From the NCBI GenBank assembly GCA_050015455.1, contig JBEKBJ010000098.1, positions 1 through 19,667 of the forward strand: a stretch of 19,667 bases of DNA, given 5' to 3'. Shown one piece after another: positions 1-7,898 of this stretch. Source of the DNA: JAGDMS01 sp050015455 (lineage in GTDB: Bacteria; Desulfobacterota; Binatia; HRBIN30). Position 1 is the first letter of the stretch, and the number at the start of each line of letters is the position of its first letter. The notes beneath the pieces are model-generated. The model had not been told where the DNA came from, ran no database searches, and worked only from the letters and a program-made list of their open reading frames with translations. Both the position numbers and the translations under genes were made by a program.

Positions 1-852
1 TCGGGCTCCGCCGCAATGGTGACGCAGACCGATTCCACCGGCCAGTTCAGCTTCCCCGGAATCGGGGTGGGAGACTGGGAAGTTCAACCGCAGAAGCTGG
101 GGGATTTCGGCAACGCCGTCGACATCGTCGACGCCGTCTACACGCTGGAGGCCACGGTGGGCAGCCGAACGCTCAGCGCGCCCCAACGCCTCGCGTGCGA
201 CGTCAACGGCGATGGCTCGGTGGGCATCGTCGACGCCGTCTTGATTTTGCAGCATGTTGTTGGCCTGACACCGCGCTTCCCCGTGGCGCAGGCGTGCAAT
301 TCGGACTGGGCCTTTATGCCGGACGCGGCCGCCGCTCCCAACCAGCAGATCATCCAGCCGCAACCGGGTTCCACTTGTCAGCCCGGCGCCATCTGTTACC
401 AACCGCTGCTGAGCGAGGCGAGCAGTCAGAACTTCTCGGCCGTGGTGTTTGGCGACTGCAACGGCAGCTGGCAACCGAGCTCGTCGTCTGCTCAGGCGCT
501 GAGCGTCGGGACGGGGGAGAGCGGGGCTCTTCGGCTCGGGCGTGCGGCGGCGCGCCGCGGGCACAGGGTGGACGTTCCGCTGTTGGTAGCGGGCACGGGA
601 GGCATCCGCGCTCTCAGCGCCGAGATGAGTTATGATCCGGCGCAGCTCAGAGCCCCGAAGGTCCGCGCCGTGGGTGTGGCCCGCCAGGCGCTCATGCAGG
701 TGAACCTGCAGGTGGCGGGATCGCTGCGGTTGGCCTTGGCTGGGACCCGGGCTGTGCAGGACGGCATCGTGGCGGTGTTGGAGTTCGACGCCCCTCGCGG
801 GCAGCCGAGCAGAGGCGCCATCCGCATCCAGAACACAGCCGTAACACGCTAA
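1..852 (+). CDS. Dockerin plus cohesin-like secreted protein, 5' end outside window
   Basis: The frame is open from the first base, so the start lies upstream; 283 residues are visible. The first ~30 residues (TDSTGQFSFPG...) look like the end of a carboxypeptidase-regulatory-like or SdrD-B-like beta domain. Residues ~34-90 form a dockerin-like pair: a degenerate first loop (DFGNAVDIVDAV) and a good second calcium loop (DVNGDGSVGIVD, residues 67-78, Asp at position 12 as in true dockerins). After a Ser/Pro/Gln-rich stretch, residues ~173-283 look like a cohesin-type beta-sandwich (VDVPLLV, MSYDPAQL, VAVLEFDAP). Calcium-dependent cell-surface or extracellular assembly is the family role; the partner is unknown. 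A dockerin followed by a cohesin-like domain in one chain is not classical cellulosomal architecture. No C-terminal anchor is visible. Domain calls are by eye: the dockerin is firm, the cohesin-like part moderate. Confidence 0.75.
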   Translation, partial: SGSAAMVTQTDSTGQFSFPGIGVGDWEVQPQKLGDFGNAVDIVDAVYTLEATVGSRTLSAPQRLACDVNGDGSVGIVDAVLILQHVVGLTPRFPVAQACNSDWAFMPDAAAAPNQQIIQPQPGSTCQPGAICYQPLLSEASSQNFSAVVFGDCNGSWQPSSSSAQALSVGTGESGALRLGRAAARRGHRVDVPLLVAGTGGIRALSAEMSYDPAQLRAPKVRAVGVARQALMQVNLQVAGSLRLALAGTRAVQDGIVAVLEFDAPRGQPSRGAIRIQNTAVTR

Positions 853-935
853 GGGCTCGGTCATGTAGCCAAGCGTGACGGAATCGATCAAAGCGCGCAG
901 GTTGATCGGCTGTCGATGCCGCTGTTGGGCCTCTT

Positions 936-959
936 CCGCCGTTGATCACTAATCGGCGG
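936..959. other. 6-bp inverted repeat in intergenic DNA
   Basis: CCGCCG (936-941) and CGGCGG (954-959) form a perfect 6-bp inverted repeat. The 12-base loop contains TGATCA. It lies 84 bp after the first stop codon and ~50 bp before the decayed gene at 1010. No T-run follows, so it could be a weak terminator, an operator or chance. Confidence 0.25.
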
Positions 960-1009
960 GCATGGTCCGTAATCTGCTTCGGTCGTCGGCGGAAAGTCTC
1001 GGTACGACC

Positions 1010-1192
1010 ATGCTCAGGAGCCGCACGGCACTTTTGGCTTTCGTGGCCGCTGCCTTGTGCAGTTGGTTCCCCGCTGCCGAGACCACCGCCTTCGTGCTCA
1101 TGGACGAGCCCACGCTCCAGCATTCGTCCGCCGCAGTCATCGTCGGGACCGTCAGCGCCATCCAATCCGGCGGCGAGGCCGACGGGCTGTAG
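1010..1192 (+). pseudogene. Truncated N-terminus of a secreted protein
   Basis: From ATG 1010 the frame reads a clear signal peptide (MLRSRTALLAFVAAALCSW, then small residues) followed by AFVLMDEPTLQHSSAAVIVGTVSAI. I recognise this as the opening of a family of secreted proteins in which the AFVLM...L...SDAVVIGTVTAIES-type segment begins a beta-rich domain normally well over 100 residues long. Here the frame stops with TAG at 1190-1192 after only 60 residues, and no continuation was found in the other two frames before the next gene. A purine-rich stretch (GGAAAG, 991-996) lies ~14 bp upstream as a weak ribosome-binding site. In-frame codons extend upstream to an ATG at 962, but 1010 fits the signal peptide best. 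I read this as a gene truncated by deletion or point mutation. A genuine short secreted peptide is the alternative. Confidence 0.5.
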
Positions 1193-1205
1193 CCGGAACC
1201 ATCCC

Positions 1206-1286
1206 GCGTGGGCCCGCACGACGTACTACTTCATGGTGACATCCTCGAGCGAGCTCGGTACGACCTGCGTGTTCAACGTACGGTGA
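1206..1286 (+). pseudogene. Possible orphan 3' fragment of an FnIII-like domain
   Basis: In a different frame from the preceding fragment, this stretch encodes ARTTYYFMVTSSSELGTT and ends in a TGA. The segment TTYYFMVTSSSELG resembles the F and G strands that end fibronectin type III domains (GTTYYFxVTAxDxxG). It could be the tail of a deleted gene fused to the truncated gene just upstream. The match is short and could be chance. Confidence 0.25.
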
Positions 1287-1392
1287 ACACGAGGCCGGCC
1301 CACCGCGGTGCGGACCTGGATTCCCTCGCACCGTGAAAAGAGATGGGGCCGACCGCAACGCCGGTTCGAGAGACAATTTCCGCTTGAGCATG

Positions 1393-1421
1393 TTGGAGAG
1401 CGGACCGCGACAGGGTATAAA
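1393..1421 (+). promoter_or_regulatory. Putative sigma70-type promoter for the 1476 gene
   Basis: TATAAA (1416-1421) is a strong -10 in an otherwise GC-rich region. TTGGAG (1393-1398) lies exactly 17 bp upstream but matches the -35 consensus at only the first three positions. The predicted transcript would start near 1428, leaving a ~48-base leader before ATG 1476. Confidence 0.45.
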
Positions 1422-1475
1422 GGACAGCATGCGGCCGAGCGGACACCTTCAGCGAGCTGGCAGCGTAAGGGCATA

Positions 1476-2681
1476 ATGCGCCATCAGAGACGGCGAATGG
1501 CACGGTTCCTATTGGTGATCGCAGGCGTTCTCGCTACCCTCCACAGCCAACCGGTGGGCGCTGTGCAACCGTGTGCCTATCCCAATACGTGTGCCCAACT
1601 GAGCATCACCAGCGCGACCGGTTTGCCGGGCGACGTAGCCAACGTAGAAATTTGGTTTCAGCAAGGACCGAGCGATGGGGCACCTGGCGGCGTTGACGAA
1701 ATCGCCGCGTTGGCGCTGACGCTCAGCTTCGACGTAGGCGGCGCGGATGCACCGCTGTGGCTGGCGGACTGCAGCGAGAATGTAAACGGGCTACCCAACG
1801 CGGTTACGCCGGACGCAGCGCTCGCCAACTTCAACATCGTGGTGCAGAACGCCACCTGCACCGGTGGGCGCACTCATTGTTTATGTCCCGATCCAACAAG
1901 CGGCATCGCTCCCGATCGGTTTCTCAACCTCGCGGTCTACGGGCCGGTTGTCAACTCCGGCGCTACACCGGCAGTGGCCACGCTGCCGAGCGGTCGGTTC
2001 GTCTCAATCGCGTTCCAGATCGAGGCCACCGCGACCGGAACAGTCCCTTTGCACGTGTACAACACCTGGACCGATAGCCAGCACCCGCAATCGACCGCCT
2101 TCGTTTCGATGGGCGATGACCTACAGGTCGACCAAACGTGCGCGCCACTCGCCAAGCCTCCATGCGGACCAGGGAGTGTCAGTCAACTCGCCATCACCGA
2201 CGGCGCCATAGTCGTCATCGCCACGCCGACCCCAACGCCGACCTGCTCGGCTACTGCGACTGCAACCCCGACCAGCTCAACAACGGCCGCACCTTCCAGT
2301 ACTGCGACCGTGACCCCGACCGGCACGGCCACCCTGACCCCGACCCAGACAGGTACCGGAACTGCTTCCCCCTCCGGCACCCCCACACCAACGCCCAGCG
2401 CCACACCAAGCAGCAGTCCAACGGGCACGCCTGTCCCCACTTCCACTCCAACCCCGATCTTGACGCCCACCTTCACCCCATCGCCGCCGCGTTGTGTCGG
2501 GGACTGCAACAACGACGGCGTAGTCACTGTCGACGAGATTCTGATGCTTGTGGATTTCGCGCTACAAGGGGCTTCGCCCTTGGGCTGCCCAGTCAGCGAC
2601 GAAGACGGGAATCAGCAGATCACGCTCGACGAGATCCTGACAGCCGTCCACAATGCGCTGAACGGCTGTCCGTCTCGCTGA
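1476..2681 (+). CDS. Secreted cohesin-like / PT-linker / EF-hand (dockerin-like) protein
   Basis: The protein has 401 residues. ATG 1476 is chosen over upstream in-frame starts because it has a ribosome-binding site (TAAGG, 1466-1470) and opens a signal peptide (basic MRHQRRRMAR, then FLLVIAGVLATL, cleavage near PVGA). Residues ~35-245 form one beta-rich domain of cohesin-like character (LPGDVANVEIWF, IAALALTLSFD, FVSIAFQIEA) with several Cys. Residues 250-338 are a Thr/Pro/Ser linker, likely extended. Residues 339-401 hold two EF-hand-type loops: DCNNDGVVTVDE, with ideal ligands at 1, 3, 5, 9 and 12, and DEDGNQQITLDE, slightly atypical. CVGDC and NGC may form a disulphide. It is probably exported and calcium-stabilised on the cell surface; ligand unknown. 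Its last ~60 residues align closely with the C-terminus of the gene at 18720-19667, so the two are paralogues. Confidence 0.85.
   Translation: MRHQRRRMARFLLVIAGVLATLHSQPVGAVQPCAYPNTCAQLSITSATGLPGDVANVEIWFQQGPSDGAPGGVDEIAALALTLSFDVGGADAPLWLADCSENVNGLPNAVTPDAALANFNIVVQNATCTGGRTHCLCPDPTSGIAPDRFLNLAVYGPVVNSGATPAVATLPSGRFVSIAFQIEATATGTVPLHVYNTWTDSQHPQSTAFVSMGDDLQVDQTCAPLAKPPCGPGSVSQLAITDGAIVVIATPTPTPTCSATATATPTSSTTAAPSSTATVTPTGTATLTPTQTGTGTASPSGTPTPTPSATPSSSPTGTPVPTSTPTPILTPTFTPSPPRCVGDCNNDGVVTVDEILMLVDFALQGASPLGCPVSDEDGNQQITLDEILTAVHNALNGCPSR
2223..2489 (+). repeat. Thr/Pro-rich low-complexity linker repeat
   Basis: About 89 codons of imperfect TPTPT/SATAT-type repeats inside the preceding gene, built on short motifs such as ACSCCSACC. 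It separates the beta domain from the EF-hand module. The same composition recurs on the other strand at 17266-17748 and 18919-19667. Confidence 0.85.
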
Positions 2682-2701
2682 TCGCCGCGGCGCAGCGGTC
2701 A

Positions 2702-2724
2702 AAGCCCGCAGAGGGGCGGGTCTT
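2702..2724 (+). terminator. Putative terminator hairpin after the 1476 gene
   Basis: CCCGC (2705-2709) pairs with GCGGG (2716-2720) around a six-base loop. AAG (2702-2704) can extend the stem to CTT (2722-2724) across one bulged T. It starts 21 bp after the stop codon. The downstream T-tract is short (TCTT), so termination strength is uncertain. Confidence 0.4.
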
Positions 2725-2833
2725 CGAGTGCGTCGCTGTCGGCTTCTCCATGGCGAGAGTTTGCTCTTTTCACGGGTGTATGGCAGGCTGTTTTTGGCTG
2801 CATGAAAGGCTCACCGGTAAGAGGAGGGGTGCG

Positions 2834-3010
2834 ATGAGAGGGGTGCGGGCAAATGCAGAGAATTCGGATCCGACAAGCTCGGATGAGGCGACGGCCGAAT
2901 CACACAAGGTGACGCCTGAATCACTGAATGAGGCATCGCGATCACAAGCGTTGCGTGCTCCCGGTCAGGAGGCCGACCGTCCGGCCTGCAATGACTGGGA
3001 TGAAGTCTGA
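2834..3010 (+). CDS. Doubtful small hydrophilic ORF, 58 residues
   Basis: ATG 2834 is preceded by a very good ribosome-binding site (GAGGAGG, 2821-2827, 6 bp spacing). The product is rich in Glu, Ser, Ala and Thr, with no hydrophobic segment or recognisable motif, and would probably be disordered. Its last 46 bp run antisense to the 3' end of the glycosyltransferase gene. The good ribosome-binding site is the only support. It may be a chance frame in the ~280-bp convergent gap. Confidence 0.25.
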   Translation: MRGVRANAENSDPTSSDEATAESHKVTPESLNEASRSQALRAPGQEADRPACNDWDEV

Positions 3011-4299
3011 GGTTGGTGGTTCCCGTTCGCGAAGTCGAGACGCGGAGCGAAGTTCCGCTGGATGATCTCGCTCCACGCATAGTGTTTGGCAGTTAGCCTG
3101 CCGCGGCGGCGCACGGCACGCTCTTCGGCCGCGTTTGCGTGGAGGCGAGCGAACAAGCCAACAAACTCCCGGGGATCCTGGCTTTGCAATACGAGCGCAT
3201 TCCATCCGGGAACGGCGTAATCTTCACCCGTGCCCCCCGTGCAGGCCAACCCTTCCGCTGCCATCGTTTCCAAGCCGACCAACCCGAACGGCTCGCGGCC
3301 ACTGTTGGCCAGCACGGCCGCTGCGCCTCGGAACAATAGGCGGCGTGCTTCGGGTGAAAGATGAGAGCGTAGACTCACCACGTCCGCATCTCCCAGCCGG
3401 CGCAGACCTTCGAGCAACCCGGCCACGCCGGGTCGTGACAACGGACGTTCGATGACTCTTAGTCCTGCGGCGGAGGCTTTGGCCAAAACCTCCGCGCCGT
3501 GTGCCTCGACGCCGCCGCGGGCGATCAGCAGCGGACGCCGCGCACGACGCTTGAGCTCGCCCACGATGTCGATGGCCAGCAGCCAGCGCTTGTCCGGATC
3601 CCAGCGCGCCACTTTCCCGAGCACGACGCGGTCCCGCACCGCGCGGCGGAACTGCGCTACGGCCTCGCGCTCGGGAGTCTCGAAGTCCTCGGGCGCAAGC
3701 CCGTTCGGGATCACGAGCGGATCGACGCCGAGGCGCCACATCCAATGGCGCATGTATCGGCTGACCGTCGTGATGACCGCGGCCTGCGCGAGCCGTCCCC
3801 AATCAATGCGATGAAACCCACAGACGTTGTTGGCGTTCCAGAAGATGGCAACGGAATCACGCAACCCCGCGGACCGCAGCAGCCAGTCCAGATGGAAAAC
3901 CGCGCCCACCGTCTGCCATTCCTCGGCCAAGATCACCGCATGGCCGCCGCGCCGCAGACAAGGGACAACAGCCTCTCGCACGAGAAATGGGGGTAACGAA
4001 GCAACGAAGTCTGCGTGCTTGCCTTCTTCGCCGTCGTAGACACCGCCGCGGTGGTACTGACTGATCCACTGGCACCAGCGATGGACCTTCACGTTGCGTC
4101 TGATTTCATGGCCAGGCGAATCCGGATCTCCGATGAACCAGAGGTGTGTGTCGTACCCGGCCCGGGCAAGTGCTTCGGTCAAACCGGTAACCCGCGTGGC
4201 CAGCCCGCCGGCGCGAGAGTAGTCGTCCGGCCCTTCGAAACAAAGCATGTGGACCTGGACTGGTTCGCTGGAACTGCTGCTGTCCTGAAAGCCGCTCAC
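2965..4299 (-). CDS. GT4-type glycosyltransferase
   Basis: This 444-residue protein has a two-domain GT-B layout. The N-terminal half opens with a beta strand (VQVHMLCFEGPD), then a glycine-rich acceptor-side loop (RAGGLATRV, ~29-37) and a helix typical of glycogen-synthase-like and GT4 enzymes. The interdomain region carries TTVSRYM and VIPNGL (~177-201). The nucleotide-sugar domain has GKVARWDPDKR and the EX7E signature EPFGLVGLE (E336 to E344), which binds the donor. Family knowledge gives a cytoplasmic enzyme moving a sugar from a nucleotide donor to glycan, lipid or polymer; the acceptor cannot be read here. The GTG at 4299 is chosen because GGAG-type purine runs precede it and the upstream codons look non-coding, while homology begins ~15 residues in. 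The C-terminal ~20 residues (Gln/Ser-rich) are variable. It is divergent from the oxidoreductase at 4535. Confidence 0.85.
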   Translation of the reverse strand: MSGFQDSSSSSEPVQVHMLCFEGPDDYSRAGGLATRVTGLTEALARAGYDTHLWFIGDPDSPGHEIRRNVKVHRWCQWISQYHRGGVYDGEEGKHADFVASLPPFLVREAVVPCLRRGGHAVILAEEWQTVGAVFHLDWLLRSAGLRDSVAIFWNANNVCGFHRIDWGRLAQAAVITTVSRYMRHWMWRLGVDPLVIPNGLAPEDFETPEREAVAQFRRAVRDRVVLGKVARWDPDKRWLLAIDIVGELKRRARRPLLIARGGVEAHGAEVLAKASAAGLRVIERPLSRPGVAGLLEGLRRLGDADVVSLRSHLSPEARRLLFRGAAAVLANSGREPFGLVGLETMAAEGLACTGGTGEDYAVPGWNALVLQSQDPREFVGLFARLHANAAEERAVRRRGRLTAKHYAWSEIIQRNFAPRLDFANGNHQPQTSSQSLQAGRSAS

Positions 4300-4350
4300 G
4301 TCTCCACTCCGGCGGCAAGCGATATTCCTGAGTGCGTCAGCGCTGAGTCT

Positions 4351-4369
4351 ATCATATCGGCGCGCCGAT
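4351..4369 (-). promoter_or_regulatory. 14-bp palindrome abutting a -10-like element
   Basis: ATCGGCGCGCCGAT (4356-4369) is a perfect 14-bp palindrome in the divergent gap. On the minus strand it overlaps by one base a TATGAT (4356-4351, five of six matches to TATAAT) placed ~50 bp before the glycosyltransferase start. No good -35 lies at 16-18 bp, which would suit an activator- or repressor-controlled promoter. The operator role is inferred. Confidence 0.35.
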
Positions 4370-4534
4370 GCATCATGGGTCGGCAAAGGATATTTGTCGC
4401 CGAATTCCCGCGGACAACGCCGAGAACAGCCGCGCCGAAGCGGCCGTGGCGCACGCAAACCTTACCCCGCTCCGCGAGGGGGCGATTGCTGTCGTTTCTG
4501 TTCATGGCTAGGCTGGCCCGAAGAGGGCGAACGA

Positions 4535-5653
4535 GTGGAGACTGCAGACATTGTGATTGCTGGCGCCGGATTTGCCGGCGCGTCCACGGCCTATCACCTC
4601 GCCACATGCGGCGTGCGCAACGTGGTGGTGCTCGAGCGTGAAGCGGTAGCCGGGGTGCACGCCTCCGGGCGTAACGCCGCACTCGCATTTCAGGTGTTGT
4701 CTAACGCCGCCGAGGCACGTTTGGCCGTCGAGGGCGCGCGCTTCATTGCGGATCCGCCCGCCGGCTTCTGCAATGTACCGTTGCTGCGGCGCACCGGTTC
4801 GCTCTTGGTAGCCGGGGCTCACGGCACGCCGGAACTGCGGCAAACACAAGATGACGCCAAGGCGTTGGGGCTCGATTGTGAGCTGATCAGCGCGGATGAG
4901 GCCGTGCACCGCGTGCCCGCGCTTACCGGTGCGCCACTCGCAGGCGCGTTCTGGAACCCGCACGACGGCGTGGTCGACATTCACGAGCTGCTGCAAAGCT
5001 ATCTCACAAACGCCCGCAAGGCGGGCGCCCGGATAGAGTACCGGCGAAACATCACGGCCGTGCGCACGACACATGGGCGGATCGAGGCGGTCGAGACCGA
5101 AGGCGGCGCGATAGCAACGCGCTGCCTAGTCAGTGCCGCGGGAGCGTGGGCGGGAGAGATTGGCGCTTTGGCCGGTGCTGGCACACGTACCCTCGCGCCT
5201 CGCCGACGTCACTTGTTCCAGACCGTTGCCGATTGTCCGATCGCACGGGACTGGCCGTTCGTCTGGCACAACGATCTCGACGTGTACTTCCGTCCCGAGG
5301 GCGACGGTTTGCTCATGAGCCCGTGCGATGCGACGCCGCATCCGCCGCGGGAGCCCGTGGTCGACAGCGCCGCGGAGCAGTTGCTGGCGCGGAAGGTTGC
5401 ACAAGCGTTTCCAGCGCTGGCATCGGCGCGCATTGCCTCGGCGTGGGCGTGTTTACGGACCTTCGCGCGCGACGAACGCTTCATGATCGGCCGCGACCCG
5501 GACATCGAAGGCCTGGTCTGGGTGGCGGCGCTCGGCGGTCACGGCATGACCACCAGCCCGGCCGTGGGTCGCCTCGGCGCCGCCGCGGTGCTCGGCGAGA
5601 GCAGCGAGGAACTGCGACATTTCGAGCCTGTGAGACTGCTGGCGCAAAGCTGA
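4535..5653 (+). CDS. FAD-dependent oxidoreductase, DAO (glycine/D-amino-acid oxidase) family
   Basis: The protein has 372 residues, the usual size for single-domain DAO-fold flavoproteins. The N-terminal dinucleotide-binding motif is DIVIAGAGFAGASTAYHLA with the acidic residue after beta2 (VVVLERE, E34). The conserved HASGRNAA segment follows where these enzymes contact FAD. The C-terminal FAD motif WVAALGGHGMTTSPAVG is typical of DAO/sarcosine-oxidase relatives. The expected reaction is FAD-linked oxidation of an amino acid or secondary amine; substrate unknown. No signal peptide or membrane segment is seen, so it is probably cytoplasmic. GTG 4535 is chosen because AAGAGGG (4521-4527) lies 7 bp upstream and translation then begins just before the first FAD strand. 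It converges on the acylase gene with only 23 bp between the stop codons. Confidence 0.85.
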   Translation: METADIVIAGAGFAGASTAYHLATCGVRNVVVLEREAVAGVHASGRNAALAFQVLSNAAEARLAVEGARFIADPPAGFCNVPLLRRTGSLLVAGAHGTPELRQTQDDAKALGLDCELISADEAVHRVPALTGAPLAGAFWNPHDGVVDIHELLQSYLTNARKAGARIEYRRNITAVRTTHGRIEAVETEGGAIATRCLVSAAGAWAGEIGALAGAGTRTLAPRRRHLFQTVADCPIARDWPFVWHNDLDVYFRPEGDGLLMSPCDATPHPPREPVVDSAAEQLLARKVAQAFPALASARIASAWACLRTFARDERFMIGRDPDIEGLVWVAALGGHGMTTSPAVGRLGAAAVLGESSEELRHFEPVRLLAQS

Positions 5654-5676
5654 TCGATGGGCGTGCAGCCCCGACG

Positions 5677-7854
5677 TTACTGCGTCGCGACCCGGATGAG
5701 CTTGTAACGCCCGGCGACCCAGTCCTCTACTCCGGAGGTATACCATTTCGATGTCGGCTGCTCGCACGGGCCTCCCGCGAGGCACGAGTAGTAATCGTCC
5801 CCGGACAAGTCGGCCACAAACCTGATGGTCGGCGAGAACGTCGCGATCCTTCCTCCCGGGGCCTTGAAAATCGCTCCCTGTGACACCGTGCCACGACAGC
5901 CGATGATCTCGATCGGACCGTAGTTGTACTGCGGCGCCAACTCCCCATAGACGATGTTCTTCATCATGAGCTTTCGGCTGGCGCCGAATGGTATCGGCTC
6001 GGTTTGCAGCCCTCGGGCGATCGCCTCCCGGAAAACTTCTTCCCGCGACTTGCCCCCGAACCAGAACGAGTCGGTGCGCTGCAGAACCTGATCGAACTGG
6101 CCGTAGTACATGTTGAAGAGCTCCGAGTTCTCCAGAATGAACGCCATCACCTCCCGTCCCATCCCGTAGTCGCCGAACACGGTCTTCACCACCTCCAGAT
6201 AGACGCTCTCGAAAAGGCTCGCGCCGAGCGACTCCGACGAGTAGCGCAAGTCCCAGTCTTTGAGCAGCCGGCCCTTCTCGGTTTCGGGCAGCAGCGGCCG
6301 GATGAGCCCCATGAACCATTCGGCGTGCTTGCCGTACACATCGTACTGCATCTTCATCGCGGTCTCCACCGAGTGGTCCGCTCGCGCCGCCAGCAGCTCC
6401 GCAATTCTCGCTGCGCGGTCCTCGCTTGCGGGCATACTCTGGATGTGCACGTCGGTGAGGTAGTTGAGATCCTGATTGGAGGTCATGAAGTACCCGGCCA
6501 CCGGATTGAGCAGGCGCGGATGCTTCTCCGGGCCGTAGAAACCTTGCCAGTCATGCTCCCCGTCCCACCCTGGAAGCGGGAGAAAGCCGCGCCACCCCTC
6601 GGGCCGGATCGGACATCTGCCGCTCATCTGGTAGCCGATGTTTCCGGCGCTGTCGGCGAGGCCCCAGTTGAAGGCGATGCAGTCCACCCGCGCCAAATGC
6701 TCCATGGCCTCAGCCACGGTCCGGCTGCGGTACGCCTGGGTGAACTCCGGCAACACCTGCGCCCCGGCATCACGCATCGACATGGCGAGGCACAGGTAGT
6801 AGCCGTCCTCTTCGGGTTCGGCGTCCAAGACCCCGTGCTCGTTTTCGTAGAACCGCACTATGCGGGGCTCGCCGCCCTTCACCTTGATCACCTCTTCACG
6901 CAGCGTGAACGGGATCCAACGGTCGCGCCGCCGATACATTCCGGCCTTTACCTCCTCGATGAAGTAATCCATCGCGTCCATACAGGCGTAGGTAGCGCTC
7001 CACGAAAGGCTGTTGGTCCTGCCAAGCGCTGGAGTCGGTAGCCCGGGGACAAACACCCCTACGCAATAGAAACCGCCCACTCGGAGTACGACCTCCTGCC
7101 AGATCGCTGGCAGCCGTGCTGAATCCAGCTCCGGGCTGCCTGCAAGTATAGGTTTGCCGGTGACGGTTCTCTGGCCCGAGACCATCCAGTGGCTGCTGGT
7201 CCGCAATCGAGGCATTGCAGCCCATTTCACGCTGGCCGGCACGTACGGGGCAGGCATCTTGACCTGGCGCAGGATCGCCAGGTACTCCGGCCCCGGATCC
7301 TCTGTCATGTAGACGAACAGCTCTTTCAGCATCTCCACCGAGATGCCGCTTTGGACCATCTGCACGATGACCTTCTTGATCCACCCCTGGGTTTCGTCCA
7401 TGTCGACGATCGCAATGAGCTTGGCGATGGCGAGGCAGTCGGCCGGTGTCCAAGGTTCCGGCTGGTAGTCAATGAGGCCAAACTCCTGCGGGGGATTCTC
7501 TTTGAACTGGTCATTGACGCCGCGGCAGAAGGCCAGGGCCTCCTGGCGCATCTCTCCCTCCAGCTGATCGCTGTGTCGCTGTGCGGATCTCGGGAGGTCG
7601 TAGCGGCGCATGGCGATATCCATGGCCACCAGGTTTTCGGAAGCCGGGAGATGCTCGGAGAGGCGGCCCTGAGTCGCCAGCCGCGTCAGCTCCATCTGCA
7701 TGCCGCGGTCGTGCGCTTGAACCAGTCCCAGCCCGTACAACGCGTCCACGAAGCTTTTCGCCGTGATGATCGGGACACCGTAGTCGTTCCGCCTGATAGT
7801 GATATCACCTTTGATGGCGGGAACTCGGATTTCAGCATCCTCGAGTTTGATCAT
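5677..7854 (-). CDS. Penicillin-acylase-family Ntn hydrolase
   Basis: The protein has 725 residues, the size of PF01804 precursors, which self-cleave into alpha and beta chains. The alpha part has ITIRRNDYGVPIITA and GLGLVQAHDRGMQMEL. The beta-chain start is at S220 in TSSHWMVSGQRTVTGKPIL, corresponding to the usual SNxW nucleophile. Later hallmarks are FNWGLADSAGNIGYQMSGR and GYFMTSNQDLN, whose Asn (~460) matches the oxyanion-hole Asn of penicillin G acylase. Relatives hydrolyse amides: beta-lactam side chains, acyl-homoserine lactones or other N-acyl compounds. Two oddities: no signal peptide, although relatives are mostly exported, and Glu (E242) where characterised members have Gln or His at beta position 23. 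ATG 7854 has a near-perfect ribosome-binding site (GGAGGTG, 7867-7861). A putative promoter lies just upstream, so it may be transcribed apart from the cysteine genes. Confidence 0.88.
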   Translation of the reverse strand: MIKLEDAEIRVPAIKGDITIRRNDYGVPIITAKSFVDALYGLGLVQAHDRGMQMELTRLATQGRLSEHLPASENLVAMDIAMRRYDLPRSAQRHSDQLEGEMRQEALAFCRGVNDQFKENPPQEFGLIDYQPEPWTPADCLAIAKLIAIVDMDETQGWIKKVIVQMVQSGISVEMLKELFVYMTEDPGPEYLAILRQVKMPAPYVPASVKWAAMPRLRTSSHWMVSGQRTVTGKPILAGSPELDSARLPAIWQEVVLRVGGFYCVGVFVPGLPTPALGRTNSLSWSATYACMDAMDYFIEEVKAGMYRRRDRWIPFTLREEVIKVKGGEPRIVRFYENEHGVLDAEPEEDGYYLCLAMSMRDAGAQVLPEFTQAYRSRTVAEAMEHLARVDCIAFNWGLADSAGNIGYQMSGRCPIRPEGWRGFLPLPGWDGEHDWQGFYGPEKHPRLLNPVAGYFMTSNQDLNYLTDVHIQSMPASEDRAARIAELLAARADHSVETAMKMQYDVYGKHAEWFMGLIRPLLPETEKGRLLKDWDLRYSSESLGASLFESVYLEVVKTVFGDYGMGREVMAFILENSELFNMYYGQFDQVLQRTDSFWFGGKSREEVFREAIARGLQTEPIPFGASRKLMMKNIVYGELAPQYNYGPIEIIGCRGTVSQGAIFKAPGGRIATFSPTIRFVADLSGDDYYSCLAGGPCEQPTSKWYTSGVEDWVAGRYKLIRVATQ

Positions 7855-7898
7855 TGCGCTCACCTCCGCTGCGATCTCCAGCCCAGATGGCCAGCCAC

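Noticed and set aside
4394..4534. Upstream extension of the oxidoreductase
   Set aside because: The added residues are Arg-rich and unlike the family. The GTG at 4535 has a ribosome-binding site and sits right before the FAD motif.
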